Positions 32,436 through 44,255 of a stretch of DNA of 64,000 nt are shown in pieces. A program made the translations under genes and the position numbers. The stretch spans positions 620,001-684,000 of the forward strand of contig PEDN01001356.1 of the NCBI GenBank assembly GCA_003864495.1. The letters are read 5' to 3'. Position 1 is the first letter of the stretch; each line of letters begins with the position of its first letter. This DNA comes from Nemopilema nomurai. Lineage: Eukaryota; Cnidaria; Scyphozoa; Rhizostomeae; Rhizostomatidae. Below the pieces are notes generated by a model. That model was not told the origin of the DNA. It made no database searches and saw only the letters and a program-made list of their open reading frames with translations.

Positions 32436-34894
32436 TCACTTGGTGGAGCAATTCAAGCAAAACCATTCTTTCCTTGGCTTCCTTTGTAGGTCAACACATT
32501 TGTAGTGAAATTTGTTAATCCTACATGAGTTTCCTGCGCAGATAATCATCTTTCCAGAAGCTTTCTTGCGACAGACACACCATAAATCTTCATCACTTAT
32601 TGTAGATTCTGCTCGCTCTGAATAAAGTTTTTTGGTGATAATTTCAGGGAGCACATTGTCGAAAAAGAACCTTTTTGACAATGAAGCCAGATTGGTGCAG
32701 AACTGGTGATTATATGAAACTCTGATGACTTTTTTGTTAACGTCAGTGGCAATTACAAAATCACTGTACTGCACTTCTAAAGTATACATTTGGAATTGCA
32801 CTTGTGTGTAGTACCTATGGTTGTGCTTCAAAATAAATGATTTGTCAAGGCAGAAATCAGGATCTTCATTGGCTGCTTCCTCAACTGACCTTTGCCTATT
32901 CTTGAAAGACCATTTGATCTCTAAAGATCCTTTGCCACAACAAGAACAATTGATCATGCCATCAGGACTTGCACCAAGGAAAGGTTGTGTCTTGGAAATG
33001 TAGAATCCATTCTCATGGCAGCTAAAATTGTCATGCAGAGGCACCATTTCATCAAAATACCACTCTCTGGCAGATCTCTCATTATCTATTCCATATTTTA
33101 TGGCAGGTACCTTGGACAAATCATGATAACTATAACCAAGAATATTACAAACAAGATTAGATGGGTCAGTAGAAGGTAACATATGAACAACATCATGTAC
33201 TTTTGAAGCTGTGATCCTTCCCTCTCTATGCTTGTGCCATAATTTACTGGCTGACTGTGATCTTGTCTGCTTTTCCAAATTATTGATTTGCTGCTCACTG
33301 ATTTTGTACCTTGCCCAGAGTGACTGAGCATAAGATGCCAGCTGGCTACCTTCAAGATTACAGACTTTCTCCTCAAACAAACCATGTAAGAGCTCAGGAA
33401 AGACACCACAGCATTCATCTTCAGAGGCAGTGTCAGTTTCTTCACTGTCTAACTTTGGAATTATACCAAACAGACATGCGTCTGGGCAGATTTGTTGTAA
33501 TTCTTTTAGCTCTTCAATGGAGGGAAGGGGATCAGATCCAGTTGGATTGTGACATTCCCTAATGCTCTTGTGATTGGCTTGAAACAATGATGCTTGTTCA
33601 GAAATAGTGAGTGGCTCAAGCTGTACAAGTATAAAAAAGCAATAAATTGTAAATCTGTATATCAGAGAATTTAGTATGTTTAAAGTAATGACAATAATAA
33701 TAATAATGATAATAATTACCCAATATTAACAAAAGATAGACACTTCAAATTGCAAAAATCTTTTATCAATTCATGTCATGTAAATTAAATTTCAATTTTT
33801 TACAGTAATCTAGAGAGTGCTTTATAAACCACAAAGAGGACAAAAATGGATAAAACAATGTATTTCAACTAAAAAGTTTCTTTGGAAGGTTAACTCATTG
33901 GTTCTGTTATTCATCTGATTATCTCTCTTAAAATGAAAAACTGTATTCACCTCATCTTTAAATGCTACATTCCATTTGCAGGCTTCACTTGTTGAAGAGG
34001 TTGATGTCATACCAACCTTGACTGCCATTTCTACTTTAAATAGTACAGCAGCAACATGACTGCATGTCTCACCAAGTCTACAAATGATATGTTTGTATGT
34101 TAGTATTTATGGTCATTATCCAATGTTTCCATACTCTGGGGAGTACAAGGTGAACAAGTGACGAGAACAAGGTGTCTTTTCATGTTATTCCAAAATGAAA
34201 GAAATGAAATATTAAAATATATCTCACCCTGCCATGCAGTTGCAATGTGCACAATAAATTGAGCCAGTACTTTTCTCAACACACACCCAAGGTTGATGGA
34301 AGGATCCAGATAATCTTTGGGATGGTTTCACTTGTGCCTTGAGGAAACAGTAGGGAACATTTGTACCAACTGGATGCATATAAACTTTGCCAACGTGTCC
34401 ACTTATAACATACCTGTGACAATGATGGGTTTCAGTTATAACTGTGGATACACCATAAGTTTAAAATGGATGATGTAAAAATGAAATATAGGCCAATAAT
34501 AGTCATTCGGCTAAAAGGCCTAAATCAACAGCAAACTTTGAATACATTTCAGACAAAAATAATTCAGTAAAATTCTCAACAAATAACTTATGCCGGTACA
34601 TAACTAGTGATTCATTAAAAAAACTCACTTGTAAGCTTCCAGAGATTTGTAGGCTTTCAGCTCTTCTCTAGTAAAGCTACCAGGCGTCTCGATCAAATAC
34701 ATGAAAATATCACCAAAAGTAATGTCTGGCCAGTTCCTTGGACTGTCTGACCAGCCAAAACTTAACTGATACGGGTCCGGTAAACACTTTGTACCCCTCG
34801 CATATTTCAATTTGTCTAAATATCGATTACGAGCAACAGAATTGAGACCTCGAAAGTAAGACGACATAGAACTCGCTGTTGCTTCTGCGGCCAT
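32436..34894 (-). CDS. SWIM-YqaJ exonuclease-PHD protein of the ISL2EU-like element
   Basis: Four exons: 34894-34629, 34413-34228, 34077-33951 and 33620-32436, with donors GTGAGTTT, GTGAGATA and GTGAATAC and acceptors CACAG, TGTAG and TACAG. Phases match at all joins, giving 587 aa. The ATG at 34894 is chosen for its context ACAACAATGG; an in-frame ATG at 34927 would add 11 residues. A SWIM zinc finger (about residues 143-160: CAHCNCMAG then LGETCSHVAAV) is split by intron 2. A YqaJ/lambda-exonuclease-like fold covers about 325-475: GRITASKV, YGIDNERSA, D413 in ASPDG, E427 and K429 in LEIK, and YYTQVQFQM. A PHD finger ends the protein (541-584: CVCRKKASGKMIIC, HYKC, WFCLNC). Role inferred: processing of DNA ends or repair gaps during transposition, with the SWIM and PHD parts binding DNA or chromatin. 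Confidence 0.9.
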
Positions 34895-35202
34895 TGTTGT
34901 TTTCTTGCCCACCAGCGTTTTGCGCATGCGCTTAAAAATAGTTTTGTTGTTGTTTTTGAAACGACCCTATTCGCAACGTTTGGTTTATGAAATTTAAATG
35001 ATCATGGTGATTTAAATGGTTGGAAAATTCTGATTTCTAAGTCTAAATAATCTAAACCTAAATTAAGTCGGGGTTGCAGGATCATTGAAAGTGAAGAGGC
35101 AAATGATAATCACAATAAGCAAAAGCAGATCAAATAGTTGTTTATTCCAGTGGTTTAAAAAAGTCAGTTTTGTATGAGACGCCATTGGTTTTTCAAAGTT
35201 TG

Positions 35203-37531
35203 TTATTGTCTTCCGAAAAATAACTGTCTCTGGTCATTCTTTCTTGCAAACTCCCCTGCAATTCTTTCAACGTCAATTCCATCAATTTCCTCTTTGTGCA
35301 TATTTGCAAAGATTACGTTGTTTAAATGGTTTGCACCACTTGTTGAACGTATCCAAGACTTGAGTCTTCTCATTGCACTGAATATTCTCTCTGCAGAGGC
35401 TGAGGACAGTGGGATGGTCATGTACAGGCGAATCAGACTGACAAGTGCTGGCATACATTCTTTACTCGCCGGTTGTGCATTCATAACTTCAGCAACTGTT
35501 CTCACTTTAGTTACCTTTCTGATCTTGTTAGGGATGTCCGCCCTGCTATTATGCATTCTCAAAAGAAGATGGACCTCATCCAAATTTTCGGCAAGAGAAA
35601 ATGCATCTAAACCATCAAAGCGGGTGGTTATTGCATCGACAATGAATGATCTGCTCTCGATTCGCTCCCCATTAATTGAGCCAAGGATTAGATACTCAAT
35701 CTGTTTCAAGATTCCCAAATCTTTCTGGTTGAACCTCTCATCTGCTGACACTGTTACCAAGTCTATGACTTCAAAGTAAAGTCGTCTGAGTTCGGACTTA
35801 CTCTTGCTGGCAGATGGAACACCACCTAATTTCTCTGCCGTGTCAATCAGCATGTCGTTATCGTCAAGCCGTTTAGGTATTTTCCTACTTCTCCCCTCTG
35901 AAGCTTCATTCGCTCTGGATACCATTTCCATGGTCTCGACCTTTTTGATAAGTCTTTCAAACTCTGCATCATTTCTGAGCTCCTTCATTCTTATGTCGAC
36001 CTTTTTGATGCAAAAAAGAGCTAACTCTGCAGTTAAGTCGACTCGCTGCAAGTTTCTTGAAAGATCCTCAAATACTGACAGGAGTTCGTAAAAAACTGTA
36101 AGGCCAAACACGCGATTAAAGCTTTATAAGTCCTTTTTCAATTTTTTAGCTTTCGCTTTTACCACCTCGGTAACTGATTTATCCTCCTTAAGTTTCTGGA
36201 GTACTTCCAAGAGAGCAAGTCTTTTGTCTACTATTATCTTTGCCGCTCTCCCTCTTTGTGGTCCACCTAGTCACTGACAAATTTTGCAACCTTTGCGTTT
36301 TTGTGTTGGTGTTGTCATCTTCATCAGTTTGCAACTCTTCAAAAAGCATGATTCTTTTAGGGGAGACACCTGCAAGCGCATAAAGATCTTGACACATCAG
36401 CGTTGCGTTCGCAAACAGTGAGCTTTTGGCAATGGCATCTCTGATAATCAGGTCATTGCAGTGTGCTAGACAGTGAATGTAAACTGATTGACCATTTGTA
36501 TATTCATTGATCAGGCGTCCCAGTTTGACCATCGCTGAAGCTCCATCAAATGAACAGCCTGTAAGCATGTTTGGTGAAAGCCTGCATCTAATCAGCGTAT
36601 CCTTTATCACCTTAAAAAGTTGTTCTGCGGAAATACCCTCCTCACATTCGCGTATTCCAATAAAGTTGCTCCTTTTTACTAACATCTGTGGCTTCATCAG
36701 CGATCAACGCAAAGTACCCGTTTCCTCTTATCTCCTCCAAAACTTTCATCCTCGCTTCCAAGACCAGCATTTGCTCTTGCTCCGATAGAATAGCGTGGCC
36801 AAAGTACGATCTTGATTTCAGGAAAAATCTAAGATTTTCATCTGTTCGTGATTTGTCCAAATTAAACTGGAAAATATTTGAATTGGTGTCGTCCCTTCCT
36901 CTTATAGCAGCTCCTTGCCTTAACAAAGTTTTCAATGTAAAAAGGTGTGATATCAGTCCATTGAACCTTCGGTCTTGCTGTTCCGAATTCTGTTTGTCAA
37001 GTTGCACGGATATATCTGGGATGCCTTGTCTTCTGCTTTCTGTATCAGCTTCTCGGTGCGGTTTTGATGCAGCATGGTCTCGAAATTTTTCCACTGCCTT
37101 TTTCCAGTTATTAAAGCCTTCTGCTTCACTCTTGTATACAAAGGGTGACTTTTCTTTCTGTTTGAATGCCGAGCAAAGTTGGCAAAAACAGCCTTCTTCT
37201 GACGATGATAGAAAAGCCAATCAAACTGCGATAACCAGGCAGGGAAAAATGATCTTCCCTTTGACTTGCTGGCTTCTCTGTCTTGGTCATTAAATTGCAG
37301 TTCTTCTTTGACCCATAGCTCTCCAAGAATTTCCTCATTCGAAGCTTTCTGAGGACACTGAGACACGTCATCCTCTTTTGAAATACTCGGCTCTGTTTTC
37401 TCGCTGCTGTCCTCTGTCACAGCCTTTGTCGTTTTTTGAAAAAAGTTTCCGATATTCGTCTGTCCTGGCTCTTGAGAAACCTTTTTAATCTGTTTTATTT
37501 TCTCATTCTCTACACGACCCGAGCGTGGCAT
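35203..37531 (-). pseudogene. hAT-3 transposase, broken
   Basis: ATG 37531 (MPRSGRVENEKIKQIKK). It runs through a linker and the TTF-type region in shifting frames (37371-37126: KSKGRSFFPAWLSQFDW in the first frame), then the catalytic start (ADEATDVSKKEQL near 36700-36680), FDGASAMVKLGRLIN and VYIHCLAHCNDLIIR (36697-36188), and the C-terminal part 36111-35203 with the dimerisation block SSASAERIFSAMRRLKSW. Frameshifts near 37250, 37200, 36680 and 36150. The last 302 codons are open. It belongs to the ZMYM1/DUF4371-like hAT group. Confidence 0.8.
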
Positions 37532-37773
37532 GATTTTCCTTTAAAATGGCAGAAAGTTTGCAAGCTGAATGTATTTTCTCCTGTTCTCAGTTGGCAAGAC
37601 TGCCCAGCAGCTTTTCAGGTCTAATGAGGTTTCCATGGTCTATTGTCAACACAGAAGCCATATTCTATCAACACCTAAGTTAGTAACGGTCTCTTTGAAA
37701 AGGTAATAGTCAGGAACAAAACAAAACAGCGACGAGAATAGGCCCCCCCAGGGTAGGCGCCCCTGGCTCTCTC

Positions 37774-39840
37774 TGAACCTGCTAACAACATTCTGATAAA
37801 ATGTTGGTTGTTTTGCCAATGATCGCAATGCACCATGCTTAACTTGTAAGAAAACAGGTGTTCCTTTCTTTCTTGCTACATTCTTGATCTCGATTCTGAA
37901 ATCACTCTTTTCATACGGCTGAACACTCTTTCACAGTGTACGCTTGTGAGTGGGGTCACTGCTGCAACTTCCAGGAGAGCCATTGCCTGCGGAAGAGCAT
38001 CTGGAAGGTCCGTGCTATGTATCACAGTGAGCAGGTGTTGCATACTCAATGTTTCTCCGTGTGAAACTTCTCCCTCAACACCCGTACTTTCTCTAATATC
38101 AAATTCCTCAATTTCTTGCATGTCTACCACCTTTTCCATCACCTGGTCACCAGAGCTACTTCCCTCACGATGGCTTGCTTTATTACTTCTGTGCCTTGCT
38201 CTCCTTTGCTTCATGGCTCTGTTCCTTTCGTTCGCACATTTACGAAGAAGCAGCGTGGCTGTTCCTTTCGTTTGTGGTTGTTGTATAAAACTTCTAAATT
38301 GTGTTCCACTGAACTTATGTCATGAACGGCAAATGGGTAAAAATCTCCGAATTCTCTGATGAGCTCTTTTATCTCATTTGGAGGCTTTCTGACATTTTCT
38401 GCAAACTTGGCGGGGTGAATCAGATCCATCTACTTGAACTTTTTGAGGTTCTCAAATCTCCATGAAATCTGCCCTGAAATCTCGATGCATACTTTTGATG
38501 CCACAACCGACAGCTTCTCTTTCCAAGCATCTTTGGATCCATTATTCTGCGTTTCCCTTTCTCTCCATCCTGCTCTGGCTCGTTCTCCTGGGAAACTTGG
38601 GTCCGCATCGAGTGTAATTTGCCGAATGTCTTTCAAGCTTAGTGCAGCAAGAAAACATTGGAAGTCGTCGAGCATAGATCTCAGCTGAACAGCATCCAAT
38701 GTTGGCTTCTGCATAACAGTGATAATTGGCGTGCAATGCTCAAAGATCTTCCTGTACAACTTCAGTAAACATAGAAATTCAACATTTTGGATGTTGGCAA
38801 GAAGACCTCTGGCTGTCTATTGGGTGTCGACTTTCTCTATCCCATTCAAAGACATCTGGTATAAGACTGTGCCGATAGTCTCGAAGCACGAATCGATTGC
38901 AGTAATGGCTGTGTCTCGAGAAAGCCACCTTGTATCACCAGGCTTTGGAAGATTATATCCAAGGTTTTGCGTTCGCTTGGGACTGCTTCGGAAAAACGTT
39001 ATCAGCTTGTCTAATATTCAAAAGAATTTAGCCACTTCTGGGATTTTCATCTAAAAGGTAATCTTGCACTCTCTTTTGCACACCATTGAGCTCACCACTC
39101 ATTGTCGCCGCACCATCATATGATTGTCCAATCAGCTTTCTCTTTCCTGTCTCAGGAGTAACATTGTAGCTCCCTAATATTTTTATTATGACCTTTGTAA
39201 GCCCATCAGCAGATTGATCGTCAGATGCATCTGTGAGGCCAAGCAAATGTTCTCCGACATTCCCATTATGAATAAGTCTCACTGAAACAGCCGACTGCTC
39301 CATGTTGCTCAAGTCACTGGTGTCATCCATCATTACGGATAAATATCTAGAAGCACTTACTCGATTTCCAATTTCATTCTGGACTTCTTGGAAAATGCAT
39401 TTGATCAATTCGTTTTGTGGGTCGTGGGAGGTATAACTTATGCGTTCCTTGTATAGGAAAACTCGCAACTCTTGACTGTAGTTCCCTAACAAGTCCATCA
39501 ATTCAATGAAATTTCCCCTAATGAAATTGTCTTCGGAATGCCCCCGGAAAGGGAGTCCTTGGGCAGACAAGTAGACTGCCACACCAATATGGTGCTTCAT
39601 CATCTTTGAATATCTTGATGCATTTTCATTATGTCCCAGAATTTCTCTCTGTCTTGCTTCATCATGTGCACTGGCCACATCCACATTCCCTAAAAGCTTG
39701 TAAGAAGCGTGACATGTCATTTGACTTTTTGATTCTTGGTGCCTGTTAGCAACATTCGACAAATTTTCTCCCATCAGATGCAAATCCAGTTGGTTGCACG
39801 AAGCAAGCCTTCATCTGAAACAAGTTATGTGAATAAATTG
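37774..39840 (-). pseudogene. hAT-4 transposase, split by hAT-3
   Basis: From an acceptor TTTCAG near 39812 (first Met visible 39783), 39783-39028 is open with SRYLSVMMDDTSDLSNMEQ (first Asp region), GQSYDGAATMSGELNGVQ and HHIGVAVYLSAQGLPFRGH. Then come 38759-38430 (helical), 38429-38211 and 38214-37876, with TPLTSVHCERVFSRMKRV as the dimerisation region. The tail (LAKQPTFYQNVVSRFRES) runs to the hAT-3 insertion at 37773 and continues at 29490. Frameshifts near 39030, 38430 and 38212, and a stop after ESRSRM. The N-terminal finger was not found. Confidence 0.7.
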
Positions 39841-40552
39841 ATAAAAATTCTTCTATTATCAGCCACATTTTTATAAAAGTTATAGTGGAGTTGCAACCTT
39901 GTTTTTATATTTAGCTCGATTTTAGCATCAAACTGCTCTTAATTTCAAATAGTTGTTTGTAGAAATCGAGGAGCGTATCACTCTGTGAAATTTCATACAC
40001 CTTTGGCAAAAATACTAATGTTACAAATGTAGTCTTTACCTAAACGTCTAAACCATAGTTAACTATGCCTAAACCTAAACATTAAGTTATAGATGCTCAG
40101 TTTCGTAAACTTGAGCATAAGTAATACTAAAATGGCTTCTTGCAGGGACTATGACAGGGACATCTGATCAATCGGTGTCTTGTGAATAAATGTGTTCATG
40201 AAAATGCCACAATTCTTTGCGTTTGTAAAAGGTGGCTACATATGCAGGGCTGTTTAGACTACCCCCTCTCGGTAAAAGCCCTGCTATTCATCTTCAATTT
40301 GTAATAGAAAAGCCGCTATGTACGAGACTTTCCGACGGGAGAGGGAAATAGGGGAATATGTTCTTTGGGTAAAATTTTTTCATTTCAAGATCAACTGTAG
40401 CAGCAAAAGTAAGCCACGTATAAATCTACCAGTGTGAGTGAACATGGTAGGTAAACGATATGTAATATCATATATTAAGAAACTATAAGATTTTGATAGA
40501 ATCATAGTCATTAGTGACAAGACTGATAGAAAATAGGACTAATAGGCTATAG
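39841..40552. other. Non-coding gap
   Basis: No gene seen. Probably the 5' side of hAT-4; CTATAGGCTATAGG just before 40553 is a short direct repeat at the Penelope tail junction. Confidence 0.3.
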
Positions 40553-40940
40553 GCTATAGGACAACATCTTTTAGAGAATCCAGATTGCGCCAAAACATAC
40601 AGTGACGACAATTTTCGTATAATTGGGCAAGCTAGGTCGTCCTTTCACCTAGGTGTTTTGGAGTCTGTCTATATTTCAATGGAAAATCCCATTCTTTGTA
40701 GACAGAAAGAGTTCGTCTTTTCCCTTGGGCTCTTCTAAAGTGAGGTGTTAAGTAACGCAGATTGGTCAATTACAACCAATCACGCGTTCTGCTTATCACC
40801 CTCTAGTGTTTTCGATCCGCATCTGGCTATTTATTCGGTCAGTTTTTGGTTATCTTCCGACGTTTGCATACTCTGAGGAGTGTCGGACGAAAAAAGTACT
40901 TTTAAGTATGCGAAAAATAGTTCCGCTTTTTCTAGCAATT
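40553..40940 (+). mobile_element. Penelope-like element 3' tail, copy 2
   Basis: Near-identical to the tail that follows the GIY-YIG domain at 55320-55111 and 52325-52138 (read on the other strand) and to 12048-12294. It is uninterrupted here and gives the reference order GTGTTAAGTAACGCAGATTG across the site where a DIRS-type element sits in the third copy. 5' truncated after the coding part. Confidence 0.8.
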
Positions 40941-41249
40941 GTGAAGTTTTGTACCACAAAGCACTTGTTCTGATAGAAAATAGTAATATTCTTACGTCCG
41001 AATGGTCTCCATGACTAAACATGACCAGCAGAAATATGTATTCTTCTCTGAACCACCACATATCCATAAAAAACCTCTAAACACAGCTTCACACGAACGA
41101 CTTTTAACTTTAACATCGGGGCATGGGCGTCCATCTTTTTAAGACGAAGGCCCTGTTCATGAGTTTATTTACCTCCCTCATTCATTAGGAGTATAACAAT
41201 TAATATGACGTTATAGTAATTGTAACCTACAGAAACAAGACTACAGGAC
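40941..41249. other. Non-coding gap between Penelope tail and LINE
   Basis: Nothing recognised. The right part is presumably the 3' untranslated end of the RTE-like LINE (minus strand). Confidence 0.3.
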
Positions 41250-43788
41250 TCAGACACATTCAAAATCCTTCAGGTATTTCAGCGCCTTCTTCATGCGTTC
41301 TCCTCGCCTTGATGGTATTGGTGGTATCTTCCTTTTCCACTTGTTCCTGTCCTTCTGCATCGCAATGTTCATCTTCGGTCTTGCCCTTCTTCTTTTGCCA
41401 TTTTTCTCCCTCCGCTCGTATTCTTGCATCGCTTCCTTGGCGGGTCCCTCATGCCAGATGTTATGCCGAGGTATGCCCATCTGCGTTTTCGGATCTCGTC
41501 ACCACACGCATTCACCCCCGTCCGTTCCAAGACGGCTTGATTTGGCAGGTGTTTTGTGCCTCGAATTCAGAATGAACGTAGCAGCCTTCTTAGTAACCTT
41601 CTTTCAAAACTCTCCACCTTCTCAATCAACCTCGCTGTAGCTTCCCATGTTTGGCAATTGTATAAAAGCACAGGGCCTACCAGGGCTTGATAGGCGCGTA
41701 CGCGGTTTCGGAGCGAGAGGTGTTTGTTGGTCATTGTGTGGTGATGCTTGTTGAAATCCACTTCGGCCATGCGCTTTCTTTGCGCGACATTCTCCTCCAC
41801 GTTTATTAGGCAGCCCAGAACCTTCATATCTTTTGTGGATACTTTCGAGCGGGTAATTTTCTTCCTTACTGTTTTGGCCTCATTTACTATCAGGTGGTGT
41901 CTTTGGAGCACTTCTTTCGCGATCGCTGCTACCTTTCCAATCAGGTCCTCTGGTCCGATGAAGGTTATGTTGTCACTGTATGCACACTTGACCACTCTTG
42001 CCTCCCCCGGCATTCTGGCACGCAGGTCACATAGGGCGTGCTCAAGGTAACATGTAAACAGGGTCGGCGAAAGGACGTCTCCTTGCGGTGTGCCTTTGTC
42101 AGTTTCGAAACTATTCTGACCGGACTTGGCCGACACGTACTTGGAGCCTTGCTCCTTCTAGGTGCTTCTTGATCATGCCAAGCTCATCTTCTTCCACCAC
42201 TTCCTGCATCACCTTTATCAGGGCGCTTCGGCGAATTGAGTCGAAGGCTTTGCTCATATCTAGGGCCAGGGTTTCATATTTGACGTCAAAGTGCTGTGCC
42301 GTGGCAGCATACATCTTGATTCGCCCACACCATGTCCGCGGTTGATTTCATCTTGCGGTACGCTGTTTGAGATTCCGGCAGGTACTGTTCCACTTTTGAA
42401 GTGATTCGCTTCAGGACAATGTTCGCATACACCTTTCATAGCGTGTTGAGTAGGATGATAAGCCTGAAGATGGGCGCTGCATGCTGTTTCCCAGCTTTTG
42501 GTAGCGGGATTAGCGTCCCATCTCCGATTTCGAGGCTTCCACCTTTCACGAGTGTGTCATTCATTGCCTTTGCGATCGCCGCAGCACTTGCATCTTTCAG
42601 GATCCCACTGCCTTCGAATTTTTTAGCTTGGCAACTGACTCTCGGCCTTCTTCGGGTAAGATAGGCAGCTGGAGGGGCTTCTTTTCTGGCTCTTCCTCCA
42701 CTTTGCCATCCTCTTCCCTGAAACATTTCTCAAAGTGCTTTTGAGATCATCGCATATGATGTTCTCATTCGCGGTTTTGGATCCATTTTCCAGCTGGATC
42801 ATTGCTCTGCCTTGCTTTGCCTTTTTTCTTCTTCCCATCCTCTTGATAGCCTCAAAGTACAAAGCTTCATGGCTTTTGCTCTCTAGATCCTTCAGGTTTT
42901 CATCGATTCTCAGGTTAGCTCCTTCTTTGATTTGCTTGCAGTAGGTCTTGTTCAAGCTGTTCGTTTCTTTCTTCAGTTAGTCATTTCTCTCCTCACCAGA
43001 TTGCTTCATTCTTCGATTCAGTTCTTTCACTTGATCTTTGATGGCTTTTATCTTATCACAAATGGGCGTTGCAGCTTCAGGGGTTCTTTTCACAACTTCT
43101 ACCAGTTTCAGGGACTCCTTCATACCATGTGTGAGATTTGCAATGCTTGCTTCCTTTGTGTTTGTGCTTTCTTGGAAGACTCGCACCATTTCTTTGCATT
43201 TCTCACTATTGATGTTCAGATCAAGTCTTGTTTTTTGGTTCCCATATATTCTGGCATGTTTCTTTCTTTTCAGGTCAAAGCTGGCAATGACCATTTTGTG
43301 ATCACTTGACATCAGCATTGACCAGATGTTGCTTTAGAGCCCTGTTTATTAGGATGTAGTCAATCTGATTGTGGATGTGTTTGTCCTTTATCTTGTAGCT
43401 CGCTTCGAGAAAGGTTTCCTGAAGATGCTATTGGCCATCATCATTTGGGTCTTTTGAATGAATTCCTCCAGGCAGTCACCTCCTGAGTTTCGAGTGCCCA
43501 TTGTGTACCTTCCAATCAAGCTTGATTGGTGACCATTTCCAATTTTGGAATTAAGATCTCCCATCACAATTTTTCTGCTCAGCTTGCTTGAGTTCAACGC
43601 TCTTTGCACATCTTCATAGAAGGCTTGTCTGATTTTGGGTTCCTTCTCTGAGACTGGATTTGTCGGACCATACACGATGATACAGTCCAGCTCCATCTCT
43701 GGCATGGAAATCAGAGCAACTCTTTTGGAGACAGACATGTAGGTGTGCTCGATATCTTTCTTGATAGCGAAGCCAACTAAAGTTCCGC
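41250..43788 (-). pseudogene. RTE-like LINE (endonuclease and reverse transcriptase), 5' truncated and broken
   Basis: From its 5' end: endonuclease (43858-43388: GGTLVGFAIKKDIEHTYM, DCIIVYGPTNP, VMGDLNSKIGN; then SSDHKMVIASF at 43310), a linker (43318-42623), and the reverse transcriptase (42726-42314, 42314-42111 with LALDMSKAFDSIRRSALIK, and 42136-41567 with KGTPQGDVLSPTLF and CAYSDNITFIG). The C-terminal tail (41480-41250) is Arg/Lys-rich (PAKEAMQEYERREK, RRRARPKM). The RT active-site box is YSDN rather than YxDD. Frameshifts near 43380, 42960, 42620, 42330 and 42120. The clade assignment is from the EN and tail pattern and is tentative. Confidence 0.7.
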
Positions 43789-43789
43789 C

Positions 43790-44255
43790 AGCACAGTTAT
43801 TATACAATCGACCTGTTAAAGGAAAGCTGCCTATGCTACCAAGAAAGCACAAGAACATAAACAGACATCGTGAAGCGAGAGAGAATGATCAGCTAAGAAA
43901 GGAAAATGCGATGAACTATGCTAATAAACGCAGAAACACGAAAGAATGCGATATTAAAGTAGGTGACCTGGTTATCTGTATGCATAAGAAACGAACAAGT
44001 TCTCATCTAGATTTAACGTGCAACCTTACAAAGTCGTTCGTGTTCATGGATCAAAGGTTGTTGCTAGACACGGAGATCATTTCATTTCCCGAAACTCTTC
44101 ATTCTTCAAAAAGGTCTAACAAAGAGTTGACGATAACATTGCTGCTGCTGCTGATGATAATGGTGATGATAATGTCGAATATCACAAAAGAGCCACAGAA
44201 GAAATTCCTGTTCGTCGATCTGCACGCAGTCGTATACAGACACAGTTTTATGTAG
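43790..44255 (+). pseudogene. Ty3/gypsy integrase C-terminal fragment
   Basis: Reads PAQLLYNRPVKGKLPMLPR, then NYANKRRNTKECDIKVGDLV and CMHKKRTS, the end of a gypsy integrase (host-gene-like NRxLRxxLP block followed by KxYADxRR and GDxVL). A frameshift or decay follows about 44000. It abuts the 5' end of the LINE at about 43785; the LINE therefore seems to have landed in, or recombined with, a gypsy element. Confidence 0.65.

Larger units (their letters stand above)
29692..34968. mobile_element. Intact ISL2EU-like two-gene DNA transposon
   Basis: Perfect 12-bp terminal inverted repeats AGGGTCGTTTCA (29692-29703 and 34957-34968), with AT immediately outside both (29690-29691, 34969-34970), compatible with a 2-bp AT TSD. 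A second inverted block near the ends, TGGTGGGCAA(A/G)AA(G/A)ACAAC, is seen at 29747 and 34899. Inside are two convergent genes, both with intact reading frames and introns: the THAP-DDE transposase (plus) and SWIM-YqaJ-PHD protein (minus). From memory, the ISL2EU superfamily (PIF/Harbinger-related) carries a DDE transposase plus a YqaJ protein and has short AT TSDs, hence the name. With intact ends, TSD and both frames, it is potentially autonomous and recently active. Confidence 0.85.
29499..37765 (-). mobile_element. hAT-3 transposon with 8-bp TSD, carrying the ISL2EU-like element
   Basis: Left end CAGGGACGCCTGC; right end (reverse complement) CAGGGGCGCCTACC. The octamer GCTCTCTC flanks both (29491-29498 and 37766-37773). 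Its transposase lies at 35203-37531. The 5.3-kb ISL2EU-like element (29692-34968) sits in its 3' untranslated part. Net length about 3.0 kb. Confidence 0.85.

Noticed and set aside
29176..40286. CAGGGTTCGTGG (29176) and ...AAGCCCTG (40286) as hAT-4 ends
   Set aside because: Only about five terminal bases match and the flanking octamers GTGAACAA and CTATTCAT differ.
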